A stretch of DNA of 64,000 bases from RCIO01 sp040880025 (GTDB taxonomy: Bacteria > Pseudomonadota > Alphaproteobacteria > Rhizobiales > Rhizobiaceae). The notes beneath the pieces were generated by a model that worked only from the letters and a program-made list of their open reading frames with translations, made no database searches and was not told the origin of the DNA. Of the stretch, positions 8,930-17,619 are shown piece by piece; the stretch's first letter is position 1; each line of letters starts with the position of its first letter. The position numbers and the translations under genes were made by a program. Location of the stretch: the NCBI GenBank assembly GCA_040880025.1, contig JBBDJD010000009.1:1-64000 (forward strand). Direction: 5' to 3'.

Positions 8930-10075
8930 CTACCCTCCGTCGCTGGGCGTGAGCCTGAGCAGCCGGCCGCCTGCGCCATCCTCGAGCGCCCAGACAGCAC
9001 CGTCCGGGCCTTGCTCCACTTCGCGGATGCGCGCGCCCATATCGAAGCGCTCCGTTTCCGCCGCCATGGTGCCGTCGCCCTGCTCGGTCAGATCGACGCG
9101 CACCAGCGCCTGGCTGCGGAGCCCGCCGATCAGGGCATCGCCCCGCCAGTCGGGGAAGAGTCCACCGGAATAGATGACCATGCCCGACGGGGCGATCACC
9201 GGGGTCCAGAACGCCTCGGGTGCGGCGAATTCCGGTCGTGTCTCGTGGTCGGGAATGTTGGAGCCGCTGTAGTTCACCCCGTTGGACACGACGGGCCAGC
9301 CATAGTTCTGGCCCGGCTCGACAAGATTGACTTCGTCGCCGCCCCGCGGTCCCATTTCATGCACCCACAGCCGCCCCTCGCCGTCGAACTCGATTCCGAG
9401 CATGTTGCGGTGGCCGATCGACCAGAAAGAGCGTGCGAGTTCGCCCTGGTCCTGGAACGGATTGTCGTCGGGAACCGAGCCGTCAGGGTCCAGCCTTATG
9501 ATCTTGCCGAGGTTCTGCCGCATGTCCTGCGCCGGGGTCTGCATCTGCCGATCCCCGGACGTGATGAACAGGTGTTCGCCATCCGGCGAGAATTCAAGCC
9601 GATGCGAGTAGTGCCCGTTGCCGCTCACTTTCGGCTGCTGCCGCCAGATTACCTCGAGATCGTCGAGCGAGGCTGCATCCCCCTGGCGCGAAAGCGTTGC
9701 GCGGGCGACAGCCGCGCCGCGTCCGCCATCGCCCGGCTCGGCGTAGGAGAGATAGACGACGTTGTTTTCCGAAAAACCCGGGTGGAGAATGATGTCGCCC
9801 AGCCCGCCCTGGCCGCCATAGGCGACTTCCGGCACGCCTGAGACTTCGGTCTTGTTCCCCTCCCGGGTCACCATCACCAGCGTGCCCGGCTTTTCGGTGA
9901 CGAGCAGGCTGCCGTCCGGCATGAACGTCATCGCCCAAGGCTCATTGAATTCGGCCACCGGCGCGGCTGAAATGGCCGTCCCCTGGTCGCTTTCGACGGT
10001 GAAGGACTGGGCGCTGGCGGGCATGGCGAAGCCGGCGAGCGCAGTGGCGAGCATCAAAACAGGCGTGGCGCGCAT
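8930..10075 (-). CDS. PQQ-dependent aldose sugar dehydrogenase (periplasmic)
   Basis: Six-bladed propeller protein of the glucose/sorbosone dehydrogenase family (soluble GDH/YliI type), predicted to oxidise sugars in the periplasm with PQQ. It begins with a signal peptide (MRATPVLMLATALAGFAMPASAQ). Typical motifs follow: EPWAMTFMPDGSLLVTEK, GGLGDIILHPGF, NGHYSHRLEFSPDGEHLFI, SIGHRNMLGIEFD and WVHEMGPRGGDEVN. The His in SHR and HRN and the Arg-rich loops match cofactor-site positions in the family. ATG 10075 has GGAGA upstream and places the signal peptide correctly. No PQQ synthesis genes are in the window. Confidence 0.85.
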   Translation of the reverse strand: MRATPVLMLATALAGFAMPASAQSFTVESDQGTAISAAPVAEFNEPWAMTFMPDGSLLVTEKPGTLVMVTREGNKTEVSGVPEVAYGGQGGLGDIILHPGFSENNVVYLSYAEPGDGGRGAAVARATLSRQGDAASLDDLEVIWRQQPKVSGNGHYSHRLEFSPDGEHLFITSGDRQMQTPAQDMRQNLGKIIRLDPDGSVPDDNPFQDQGELARSFWSIGHRNMLGIEFDGEGRLWVHEMGPRGGDEVNLVEPGQNYGWPVVSNGVNYSGSNIPDHETRPEFAAPEAFWTPVIAPSGMVIYSGGLFPDWRGDALIGGLRSQALVRVDLTEQGDGTMAAETERFDMGARIREVEQGPDGAVWALEDGAGGRLLRLTPSDGG

Positions 10076-10168
10076 CGGAAGGTCTCCGTTCGAAACTGTT
10101 ACCGCGTTCGGGTCACAGTTAGGGCGCTTGCCGCCGGGTGTCATTCACGCCTGCGTGAGAGCTCACAT

Positions 10169-11074
10169 CTAGCTGCCCGTGAGCGGGCGCGCGTCCCGGA
10201 TCAGCTGCGCAAGGATCCGGCATTCGTCTTGGCGCGAACTGTTGCCGCGCCATGCCAGGCATATGCGCCGGAAGGGAACCGGTTCGGTGAAGGGCACGAT
10301 CCTGAGGTCGGGCACCGCGCGGTCGGCCGCCGCCGCCATCTCGGGAATAAGCGTCACGCCATGTCCGTGCGCCACCATGTGCAGCAGCGTGGTAAGGCTG
10401 GTGGCGCTGTAATTGGCCATCGCCACCGGGCGCACCTTCCCGCACACCGCCAACGCCTGCTCGCGCATGCAGTGGCCGTCTTCCAGCAGCATCAGCCGTT
10501 CCAGTGCCGGGCCGTCGGGCGATACGGGCGGTGAGACGAATCCCGGATCGTTCTTCGGCACCGCAAGCAGGAAGCGGTCGACGAACAGTTCCTCGGCGGC
10601 AAGCCGCGGATCGTCCAGTGGAAGCGCCGCCACGAAACCGTCGAGCCGCCCGTCCACGGTCTCCTCGATCAGTGTGTCGGTGATTGCCTCGCGCAGTTCC
10701 ACCTGCAGGCCGGGGTAGCGCTGGCGCAGGTCGGGCAAAAGCCGGGGCAGCAGGTAGGGCGCGACCGTCGGAATGATGCCCATCCGGAAGCGCCCCTGCA
10801 TGGCGTTGCGCCCGCGCTGCGCGACGCTGCCCAGCTCGCGCAATTCGTTGAGAATGCGCTCGATTCGGGGCTGCAGTTGCCGCGCTTCCTCGGTCAGCCG
10901 CACGTTGCGGCTGCCGCGCTCGAACAACCGGCATCCCAGCCGCTGCTCCATCTCGGCGATCTGGGCCGACAGCGCCGGTTGCGTGACCCCGGCAAGTGCC
11001 GCCGCGCGCCCGAAATGGCCCGCCTGCGCCAGCGCCTCGAAATATTCCATCTGCCGGATCGTGAATTTGATCAT
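10169..11074 (-). CDS. oxyR: OxyR hydrogen-peroxide sensor (LysR family)
   Basis: LysR-type activator of peroxide defence. The N-terminal winged HTH (FTIRQMEYFEALAQAGHFGR, then AAALAGVTQPALSAQIAEME) is followed by an effector domain containing DGHCMREQALAVC. This keeps the two redox cysteines of OxyR (residues 202 and 211) with the same spacing as E. coli Cys199/Cys208, so it is a peroxide-sensing OxyR and not just any LysR protein. ATG 11074 is used, although a TTG six bases upstream is in frame. It is divergent from katG across 152 bases, its expected target. Confidence 0.93.
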   Translation of the reverse strand: MIKFTIRQMEYFEALAQAGHFGRAAALAGVTQPALSAQIAEMEQRLGCRLFERGSRNVRLTEEARQLQPRIERILNELRELGSVAQRGRNAMQGRFRMGIIPTVAPYLLPRLLPDLRQRYPGLQVELREAITDTLIEETVDGRLDGFVAALPLDDPRLAAEELFVDRFLLAVPKNDPGFVSPPVSPDGPALERLMLLEDGHCMREQALAVCGKVRPVAMANYSATSLTTLLHMVAHGHGVTLIPEMAAAADRAVPDLRIVPFTEPVPFRRICLAWRGNSSRQDECRILAQLIRDARPLTGS

Positions 11075-11138
11075 AATCAAATCCTATCGGAGGAAACAGA
11101 AATAGCAATTTGAGTTTATGAATGGCGACGGCTAGTTT
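11065..11138. promoter_or_regulatory. oxyR-katG control region
   Basis: A 7-bp inverted repeat, ATTTGAT-CATA-ATCAAAT (11065-11082), covers the oxyR start codon and suggests autoregulation. CTAT (11084-11087) and ATAG (11102-11105) half-site-like elements follow. Next is a possible katG promoter, TTGAGT (11110-11115), 17 bases, TAGTTT (11133-11138). OxyR sites are expected directly upstream of such a -35 box. The dyad and promoter are seen; the binding is inferred, and the CTAT/ATAG spacing (14 bases) is not the classical 7. Confidence 0.45.
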
Positions 11139-11226
11139 CGAACCATTCCAATTTTCGCTCACGGTCCAGCCGCCGCGCACGTCGCCGCCGCTGGAACCGG
11201 GCCAGACGCAACGCAAGGAGGCAATA

Positions 11227-13446
11227 ATGGACGCGAAGACTGACGAAAATGGCGGCAAATGCCCGTTCTCTGGCGGCGCGCGCGGCTCCCGCAATCGCGA
11301 CTGGTGGCCGGATCAGCTGGACATCGAGGTACTCCACAAGAATTCCGATCTGTCCGACCCGATGGGCGGGGACTTCGACTACGCCGAGGAATTCAAGAGC
11401 CTCGATCTTGACGCCGTTCGCAGCGACCTGCGTGCCCTGATGACGGAGTCCCAGGACTGGTGGCCTGCCGATTTCGGCCATTATGGCGGCCTGATGATCC
11501 GCATGGCCTGGCATAGCGCCGGCACTTATCGCATCACCGACGGTCGCGGCGGCGCGGGCGCCGGCCAGCAGCGTTTCGCGCCGCTCAACTCATGGCCGGA
11601 CAATGCCAACCTCGACAAGGCGCGCCGGTTGTTGTGGCCGATCAAGCAGAAATACGGCCGCAAGATTTCCTGGGCCGACCTGATGGTCCTCGCCGGCAAC
11701 GCCGCGCTGGAATCGATGGGCTTCAAGACCTTCGGTTTCGCCGGCGGCCGCGCCGACGTGTGGGAGCCCGAGGAGCTCTACTGGGGACCTGAAGGCACCT
11801 GGCTGGGGGACGAGCGCTACAGCGGCGAGCGCCAGCTTTCGGAACCGCTTGGCGCCGTCCAGATGGGGCTGATCTACGTCAATCCCGAAGGTCCGAACGG
11901 CAACCCGGATCCGGTCGCCGCGGCCCGTGATATCCGCGAAACTTTCTTCCGCATGGCCATGAACGACGAGGAAACCGTCGCGCTGATCGCCGGCGGACAC
12001 AGCTTCGGCAAGACCCACGGCGCAGGCGACCCGTCGCTGCTCGGTCCTGATCCGGAGGGTGCGGCGATCGAGGATCAGGGCCTCGGCTGGAAAAGCGGCC
12101 ACGGCGCCGGCTTCGGCGCCGACACCATCACCGGCGGCCCCGAAGTGACATGGACCCAGACCCCGACCAAATGGAGCAATCTCTTCTTCAAGAACCTGTT
12201 TGAAAACGAATGGGAACTGACCAGGAGCCCGGCCGGCGCCAAGCAGTGGGTCGCGAAGGATGCCCCGGCCGACGTTCCCGACGCTCACGACCCGTCCAGG
12301 AAGCACCGGCCGACGATGCTCACGACCGACCTGTCGCTGCGTTTCGACCCGGAATACGAGAAGATATCGCGCCGCTTCTACGAGAACCCGGACCAGTTCG
12401 CCGACGCGTTCGCCCGCGCCTGGTTCAAGCTCACCCACCGCGACATGGGCCCGCGCGTCCGCTATCTGGGCCCGCTCGTTCCGCGCGAAGAGCTGATCTG
12501 GCAGGATCCGATTCCGGCGCTCGACCATGAACTGGTCAGCCACGACGATATCGCCGATCTGAAGGCGAAGATCATGGCGTCCGGCCTGTCGGTTTCCGAA
12601 CTGGTCTCGGCGGCTTGGGCCTCGGCATCCACCTTCCGCGGCTCCGACAAGCGCGGCGGCGCCAATGGCGCCCGCATCCGCCTCGAGCCCCAGAAGGACT
12701 GGAAGGTCAACGATCCGGTAACGCTGGCGAAGGTGTTGGAGAAGCTGGAGGCGATCCGGTCCGAGTACAACGACACGCATTCCGGCGGGAAGAAGGTTTC
12801 GCTCGCCGACCTGATCGTGCTCGCCGGCTGCGCGGCGGTGGAAGAGGCCGCGAAGGATGCAGGGTTCGACGTCAAGGTGCCGTTCACGCCGGGCCGCATG
12901 GACGCCGCGCAGGAACAGACCGACGTGGACTCTTTCGCGCCGCTCGAGCCGCGCCAGGATGGCTTCCGCAACTACACCAACCCCGACAAGCCGCAGTTCA
13001 TGGCGCCTGAAGAGGCGTTCGTGGACAAGGCGCAGCTGTTGCGGCTAACGGGGCCGGAAATGACGGTTCTGCTCGGCGGTCTGCGGGTTCTCGGCGCGAA
13101 TGCCGGCGGCTCCAGGCACGGTGTGTTCACCGACGAGCCGGGCAAGCTGACGAACGACTTCTTCGTCAATCTGCTCGACATCGACACCGGTTGGGATGCA
13201 CCGGACGCCGATGGCATCTACAGGAGCCGTGATCGCAAGACGCATCAGTCCAGGTGGACGGCCACCCGCGTCGACCTGATCTTCGGGTCGCACTCGCAGC
13301 TTCGCGCCTTCGCGGAAGTCTATGCCTGCGCGGACTCGCAAGAGAAGTTCGTGAAGGACTTCGTCGCCGCCTGGAACAAGGTGATGAACGCCGACAGGTT
13401 CGACATCTTGCAGCCGGCCGGCGAGTTCAAGCACGCCGCCGAGTAG
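11227..13446 (+). CDS. katG: Bifunctional catalase-peroxidase
   Basis: Haem enzyme that destroys H2O2 by catalase and peroxidase activity. The 739-residue protein has the family's two-domain build. The active-site segment IRMAWHSAGTYR has distal Arg, Trp95 and His96. LIYVNPEGPNGNPDP supplies the Tyr of the Met-Tyr-Trp adduct, and IAGGHSFGKTHGA the proximal His. The second half is the degenerate duplicate domain. ATG 11227 has AAGGAGG eight bases upstream; an in-frame extension to 11122 is unlikely. It is transcribed away from oxyR and followed by a strong hairpin. Confidence 0.96.
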   Translation: MDAKTDENGGKCPFSGGARGSRNRDWWPDQLDIEVLHKNSDLSDPMGGDFDYAEEFKSLDLDAVRSDLRALMTESQDWWPADFGHYGGLMIRMAWHSAGTYRITDGRGGAGAGQQRFAPLNSWPDNANLDKARRLLWPIKQKYGRKISWADLMVLAGNAALESMGFKTFGFAGGRADVWEPEELYWGPEGTWLGDERYSGERQLSEPLGAVQMGLIYVNPEGPNGNPDPVAAARDIRETFFRMAMNDEETVALIAGGHSFGKTHGAGDPSLLGPDPEGAAIEDQGLGWKSGHGAGFGADTITGGPEVTWTQTPTKWSNLFFKNLFENEWELTRSPAGAKQWVAKDAPADVPDAHDPSRKHRPTMLTTDLSLRFDPEYEKISRRFYENPDQFADAFARAWFKLTHRDMGPRVRYLGPLVPREELIWQDPIPALDHELVSHDDIADLKAKIMASGLSVSELVSAAWASASTFRGSDKRGGANGARIRLEPQKDWKVNDPVTLAKVLEKLEAIRSEYNDTHSGGKKVSLADLIVLAGCAAVEEAAKDAGFDVKVPFTPGRMDAAQEQTDVDSFAPLEPRQDGFRNYTNPDKPQFMAPEEAFVDKAQLLRLTGPEMTVLLGGLRVLGANAGGSRHGVFTDEPGKLTNDFFVNLLDIDTGWDAPDADGIYRSRDRKTHQSRWTATRVDLIFGSHSQLRAFAEVYACADSQEKFVKDFVAAWNKVMNADRFDILQPAGEFKHAAE

Positions 13447-13468
13447 GGGTTCGCTCCTTGGCATGCCA

Positions 13469-13496
13469 ACGGGCGGGCGTTGACCCGCCCGTCTTG
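13469..13496 (+). terminator. Terminator after katG
   Basis: Perfect 9-bp stem ACGGGCGGG/CCCGCCCGT with a 6-base loop (13469-13492), followed by CTTG, 22 bases after the katG stop. The T-run is weak, so termination may be partial. Confidence 0.6.
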
Positions 13497-13572
13497 CATT
13501 TGCCGCTTGCGCGCGGAACCGCGCGCCGCTAGGCACGGCCCATTCGGGTCAACCGGCATGTGGAGCGTAGCC

Positions 13573-14865
13573 ATGCGGCTTGGCGGCAGGCTGTCAGCGG
13601 CCATTGAAATTCTTGGCGACATCGAGACGCGCCATCGTCCGACGGCGGATGCGCTGAAGGACTGGGGCCTTTCGCACCGCTTCGCCGGCTCGGGCGACCG
13701 GGCCGCCATCGGCAACATCGTCTATGACGCCCTGCGCCGCAAACGCTCGGCCGGCTGGCTGATGGACGATGAAAGCCCGCGCGGCCTGGCCTACGGCGCG
13801 CTGCTTCTGGAATGGGGCGAAAGCCCAGCGAGCATCGCCGCCGCGCTGGAAGGCGACCGTTTCGCGCCGCCTCCGCTGACCGACCTCGAGGTCGCCGGCA
13901 TTGCCGCGCGAAATACCGATTCCGCGCCTGACCCGGTGCGCGCCGACTGCCCCGACTGGTGCGTGCCGCTTTTTGAGGCGGGCTTCGGCGACGGATGGGT
14001 GGCCGAAGCCGCCGCGCTTGCCGCCCGCCCGCCGCTCGACCTGCGCGCCAATACCCTCAAGGGGGACCGTGACCGGATATTGAAGCTCTTTGAAAAGAAC
14101 GGCGCCAAAGCCGGCTCGATCATGCCGGATGCGATCCGCATCCCCGCCGTCACCGGCGGCGGCCGCCATCCCAACGTTCAGGCGGAGCCGGCATTTCAGA
14201 AGGGCTGGTTCGAGGTGCAGGACGAGGGCTCGCAGGCCGTCGCGGCGCTGTCCGGCGCCGCGCCCGGCGCAAACGTTCTCGATTTCTGCGCCGGCGCCGG
14301 CGGCAAGACGCTCGCCATGTCGGCGGCCATGGAAAACTCCGGGCAGATACACGCCTTCGATGCCGAAAAGCAGCGCCTCGCGCCGATCTTCGAGCGGATC
14401 AGGCGCGCCGGCTGCCGCAACGTTCAGGTTCATTCCGAACGCGATGCGTTGACGCCGCTTGAAGGCCGCATGGACCTCGTACTTGTCGATGCGCCCTGCA
14501 CCGGTTCCGGCACCTGGCGGCGGCGGCCGGACGCCAAATGGCGGCTGACCGATCGCCAGCTCGAGCAGCGCATGAGCGAGCAGGCAACGATCCTCGACGA
14601 TGCCAGCCGCTATGTGAAGCCGGGCGGACGGCTGGCCTACATCACCTGTTCGGTCTTCGACCAGGAGAACCGGAATCAGGCGGAGGCATTGATTAAGCGC
14701 CGGCCCGGCTTTGCGCCGATCGGCGTGGCCGACAGCTGGGAAAACGGACCTTTTCTCGGCCCCGTTCCGGGAAGCGCTGACAATATGGGCGGGTTGCGCC
14801 TTTCGCCCCATCTAAGCGGCACCGACGGTTTCTACATTGCCCTGCTGGAGCGCGCTGCGGAATGA
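13573..14865 (+). CDS. RsmB/NOP-family rRNA cytosine-C5 methyltransferase
   Basis: SAM-dependent RNA m5C methyltransferase of 430 residues. An NusB-like N-terminal region is followed by the Rossmann domain. VLDFCAGAGGKTLAMSAAM is the SAM site, VDAPCTGSGTWRRRPDAKW contains the motif IV cysteine, and AYITCSVFDQEN contains the motif VI catalytic cysteine. Both cysteines needed for the RsmB mechanism are present. I start at ATG 13573, where family similarity begins (MRLGGRLSAAIEIL). It overlaps tspO by four bases (ATGA). Likely target is 16S rRNA, but the exact base is not shown by sequence. Confidence 0.88.
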   Translation: MRLGGRLSAAIEILGDIETRHRPTADALKDWGLSHRFAGSGDRAAIGNIVYDALRRKRSAGWLMDDESPRGLAYGALLLEWGESPASIAAALEGDRFAPPPLTDLEVAGIAARNTDSAPDPVRADCPDWCVPLFEAGFGDGWVAEAAALAARPPLDLRANTLKGDRDRILKLFEKNGAKAGSIMPDAIRIPAVTGGGRHPNVQAEPAFQKGWFEVQDEGSQAVAALSGAAPGANVLDFCAGAGGKTLAMSAAMENSGQIHAFDAEKQRLAPIFERIRRAGCRNVQVHSERDALTPLEGRMDLVLVDAPCTGSGTWRRRPDAKWRLTDRQLEQRMSEQATILDDASRYVKPGGRLAYITCSVFDQENRNQAEALIKRRPGFAPIGVADSWENGPFLGPVPGSADNMGGLRLSPHLSGTDGFYIALLERAAE

Positions 14866-15320
14866 CCGGCCGTTATTCATCCCTGTTGGTGTTTCTGGTT
14901 CTGGTCATCGGCGGCGGCCTGTTGATCGGGTACGCGACCGCGCCGGGCGAATGGTATGCCGGCCTCGAGAAACCGCCATTCAACCCGCCCGGATGGGTGT
15001 TCGGGCCCGCATGGACCGTGCTTTATGTACTGATCGCCATCGCCGGGTGGCGAGCCTGGCGCATCAATCCGCTCGGCACGCTGGCGGTTTTCTGGTTCAT
15101 CCAGATGGCGCTGAATTTTGCCTGGTCGCCAATCTTCTTCGCTATGCATCTGCCCGCGGTCGCGCTTGTCGTTATCGCCGCCATGCTGGCTGTGATCGTG
15201 TCGTTCATCGCCGCCGCGTGGAGCGAGGACAGGACCGCCGCCCTGCTGTTTCTGCCTTACGCGGCCTGGGTTGCGTTCGCCACCGTGCTCAATGCGAGCA
15301 TCGTCTGGCTCAACCCGTAA
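14862..15320 (+). CDS. tspO: TspO/MBR family protein
   Basis: Five-helix membrane protein of the tryptophan-rich sensory protein / peripheral benzodiazepine receptor family (152 residues), which binds tetrapyrroles. Characteristic segments are WYAGLEKPPFNPPGWVFGPAW, with the family's KPPFNPPxWVFGPxW, then VLYVLIAIAGWRAW, MALNFAWSPIFF and a final ASIVWLNP. Translation is coupled to the upstream methyltransferase by ATGA overlap. In Rhodobacter the protein tunes photosynthetic gene expression; its role here is unknown. Confidence 0.92.
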   Translation: MTGRYSSLLVFLVLVIGGGLLIGYATAPGEWYAGLEKPPFNPPGWVFGPAWTVLYVLIAIAGWRAWRINPLGTLAVFWFIQMALNFAWSPIFFAMHLPAVALVVIAAMLAVIVSFIAAAWSEDRTAALLFLPYAAWVAFATVLNASIVWLNP

Positions 15321-15405
15321 CTTTTCGCACTGCACCATTCGTGATTGCGCCGCGTTACGGCCTTTGCGATAACCGCCCCGGATTCGGACGGCTTGAGGGC
15401 ATCAG

Positions 15406-15870
15406 ATGGCGCATGAGAACATTCCCCTCGGGGACAGCGATTTCGAAACCCGCGTGCGCGAAAGCTTCGCGCGCCAGAAGGTCATGGCCACAATCAATGC
15501 CGAACTGACCCGCGTCACGCCGGGCATCGTCGAGATCGAGATGCCGTTCGACGAAGCCTTCACCCAGCAGCACGGCTTTCTGCATGCCGGCATCGTGTCG
15601 ACGGCGCTGGACTCGGCCTGCGGCTACGCCGCCTTTTCCCTGATGCCGGCCGACGCGTCGGTGCTGACCATCGAATTCAAGGTCAATCTGCTCGCGCCGG
15701 GCAAGGGCGAGCGTTTCCTGTTCCGCGGTTCGGTGACGAAACCGGGCCGGACGATCATTGTCGCGGATGGCCAGGCATATGCCTACGGCCCCGACGGCGA
15801 AACTAGGCTCTTCGCCACCATGACCGGCACGATCATGACCGTGCGCGACCGCGAGGGCATTTCGGGATGA
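15406..15870 (+). CDS. PaaI-type hotdog-fold thioesterase
   Basis: Acyl-CoA thioesterase-like protein (154 residues). The hotdog core is marked by QQHGFLHAGIVSTALDSACGYA, in which HGG of classical PaaI is replaced by HGFLHAG and the catalytic Asp sits in ALDSACG. VLTIEFKVNLLAPGKGERF follows. The acyl-CoA substrate is not known. It overlaps mtnN by four bases, so both are probably on one transcript; functional connection is unclear. Confidence 0.82.
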   Translation: MAHENIPLGDSDFETRVRESFARQKVMATINAELTRVTPGIVEIEMPFDEAFTQQHGFLHAGIVSTALDSACGYAAFSLMPADASVLTIEFKVNLLAPGKGERFLFRGSVTKPGRTIIVADGQAYAYGPDGETRLFATMTGTIMTVRDREGISG

Positions 15871-16514
15871 CGTCCGCCGGCTATCCGCTCCAGTCGGTCG
15901 CGGGCCGAAAGCTCCTGTTCGTGATGGCGGCGGATGCCGAATACGGGCCGCACCTCAAGCGTCTTTTTACGCTGCTGATGACCGGCGTCGGCCCGGTCGA
16001 GGCGGGCGTGAACCTTGCCGCCGCCCTTGCCGAACTGAAGTCCGTCGGCGCGCCCGCCGATCTCGTGGTTTCGCTTGGCTCGGCCGGCAGCCGGGTGCTG
16101 GAACAGACCGGAATCTACCAGGCCACATGCGTTTCCTATCGCGACATGGACGCCACCGCGCTCGGCTTTGCAAAGGGCATCACGCCGTTTCTCGACCTCC
16201 CGGCGGTCGTCGACATGCCGTTGCGCATTCCGGGCATCGCCGAGGCGCGCCTTTCCACCGGCGCGAACATCGTGACCGGCCCCGCCTATGACCTGATCGA
16301 TGCCGACATGGTCGATATGGAAACCTTCGCGGTGCTGCGCGCCTGCCAGCGCTTCGCCACCCCGCTTGTCGCGCTGCGCGGCATTTCGGACGGCGCCGCC
16401 GAGCTCAAGCATGTCGGCGACTGGACCGAATATCTCCATGTCATCGACGAGAAGCTGGCCGAAGCGGTCGGCCGGCTTGAGGATGCGATCGAGGGCGGAG
16501 CGGTCAGCCTTTAG
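15867..16514 (+). CDS. mtnN: 5'-methylthioadenosine/S-adenosylhomocysteine nucleosidase
   Basis: Hydrolyses methylthioadenosine and S-adenosylhomocysteine to adenine and the thioribose product, recycling SAM by-products. The 215-residue protein has the purine phosphorylase-like fold: FVMAADAEYGPHL near the start, TGVGPVEAGVN, VSLGSAG, ADMVDMETFAVLRAC (ribose-binding Met-Glu), and LRGISDGAAE with the catalytic Asp. This is the short alphaproteobacterial form. Its last 11 bases overlap the convergent gene at 16504. Confidence 0.85.
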   Translation: MTSAGYPLQSVAGRKLLFVMAADAEYGPHLKRLFTLLMTGVGPVEAGVNLAAALAELKSVGAPADLVVSLGSAGSRVLEQTGIYQATCVSYRDMDATALGFAKGITPFLDLPAVVDMPLRIPGIAEARLSTGANIVTGPAYDLIDADMVDMETFAVLRACQRFATPLVALRGISDGAAELKHVGDWTEYLHVIDEKLAEAVGRLEDAIEGGAVSL

Positions 16515-16824
16515 GCAGGCCGGCCGTGTTGGCATATTCGATCGCCGTCAGCCGCGCCCGGGCAGCCCCTCCGGCATCGATGTAGTGGATGGCGCCGTCT
16601 GCGCGGCCAAGCTTCCAGGCGGCGCTTGGTCCGTCCTTCCAGTCGACCGAGTAGCCGTCCTCATGCAGCCGCCAGCGGCCGGAATAGTCCTTCCCGTCGG
16701 GCAGCAGCATGTGGGCCCGGCTTTCGTCTTCGTAATAGATGACCGCTGTCACGCCGCCCATGTCGAGCCTGTGGGTGGCGCCCGGCATGACGGCCATGAG
16801 AGTGTCCTGGTCGAGAATTTTCAT
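16504..16824 (-). CDS. Small conserved-looking protein of unknown function
   Basis: A 106-residue soluble protein I cannot assign. It begins MKILDQDTLMAVMPGATHRL and has a glycine/aspartate-rich middle (LLPDGKDYSGRWRLHEDGYS) with alternating hydrophobic residues that suggest a small beta-sheet fold. ATG 16824 was chosen over an upstream in-frame ATG (16848) because it starts the compact domain. It is divergent from a MarR-family regulator across a region with two matching palindromes and is therefore the likely regulated target. The 3' end overlaps mtnN by 11 bases tail to tail. Confidence 0.6.
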   Translation of the reverse strand: MKILDQDTLMAVMPGATHRLDMGGVTAVIYYEDESRAHMLLPDGKDYSGRWRLHEDGYSVDWKDGPSAAWKLGRADGAIHYIDAGGAARARLTAIEYANTAGLPKG

Positions 16825-16869
16825 TGTAGTCTCCCTGATGTGCGGCACATGGAATGGACGCGCGCTGAT

Positions 16870-16921
16870 TAGTCAAGTATCTTGACTATACGAACCGGGA
16901 ATGATGGTCAAGCATCTTGAC
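16870..16921. promoter_or_regulatory. Paired MarR operators
   Basis: Two near-identical inverted repeats lie between the divergent genes. Site 1 is TAGTCAAG-TAT-CTTGACTA (16870-16888, perfect 8-bp arms). Site 2 is GTCAAG-CAT-CTTGAC (16907-16921, perfect 6-bp arms). Their centres are 35 bases apart. Site 2 covers the TTG start codon of the MarR gene. On the minus strand a TTGACC box in site 2 and TATAGT in site 1 are 15 bases apart, so a leftward promoter would be covered by both. Size and symmetry are those of MarR-family operators. Confidence 0.7.
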
Positions 16922-17369
16922 GAAATCTGACGACGCTTTGCCCGATCATCTGGGGTGGCGGCTATGGCTGGCCAGCCGGCAATGGCAGGCGCGTTTCGTG
17001 GCTGCGATGCGCGAGGCGGGCCATGACTGGTTCACCGATGCCCGCGCCAATCTCCTGGCGCATGTAGCGCGCGCGGGCACGCCGCAGTCGGTTCTGATCT
17101 CCCGCATGGGCATTTCCAAACAGGCCGTGCAGCAGCTTGTCGACGGCCTTGTCGCGGAAGGCGTCCTGGAACGTCTGCCGGACCCGGCAGACAGCCGCTC
17201 CAGGATCGTGAGATATACGGCGGCCGGTGCTGCCGCGATCCGCGACGCCGACCGTATCAAGCGCGAAATCGAATCCGAGTATCGCGCCCGGATTGGCGAC
17301 CAGCGCTTCGGGATGCTGATGGACCTGCTGCGCGAGGCGACGGAGAAGCTGGACACAGGGGAGAGATAG
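16917..17369 (+). CDS. MarR-family transcriptional regulator
   Basis: Winged-helix repressor of 150 residues. Helix 1 is LGWRLWLASRQWQARFVAAM. The HTH contains GTPQSVLISRMGISKQAVQQ, and the wing is LERLPDPADSRSRIVRYT, which has the D-x-R-x-R signature of MarR proteins. The reading frame opens only after a TGA at 16902 and the first usable codon is TTG 16917; the next Met is residue 31, inside the first helix, so a TTG start is required. The start lies within operator 2, which predicts tight autorepression. The ligand is unknown. Confidence 0.82.
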   Translation: MTKSDDALPDHLGWRLWLASRQWQARFVAAMREAGHDWFTDARANLLAHVARAGTPQSVLISRMGISKQAVQQLVDGLVAEGVLERLPDPADSRSRIVRYTAAGAAAIRDADRIKREIESEYRARIGDQRFGMLMDLLREATEKLDTGER

Positions 17370-17413
17370 CTGCGGCAATCGCCAGCCCTGCGTGGACAGA
17401 TTTCCGCACCATT

Positions 17414-17475
17414 GCCGCCAACCCTTTGTCCCTGCTGACCATTCACTACCCACTACCTGCTTTTCTATCCCCGCC
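17414..17475. repeat. Leader block shared with the 57.3-kb locus (copy A)
   Basis: The block CGCCAACCCTTTGTCCCT (about 17416-17433) and the following ACT/CACTACC-rich stretch up to CTGCTTTTCTATCCCCGCC recur upstream of the paralogous gene at 57256 in the same position and orientation relative to the gene. This shows that the two genes were duplicated with their leaders. Confidence 0.65.
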
Positions 17476-17619
17476 CTTTCGACCCACACGACAATATCCG
17501 CGCCCTGATCGAAAGGGTCCGGAGGACGCGATGGACTGGAATGCTGCGATCGAGCGACACCGCGAGGCGCTGAAGCGCATATTGGCAGCGCTTGTGGCAA
17601 TGGCCGGGCTCGACGGCTT

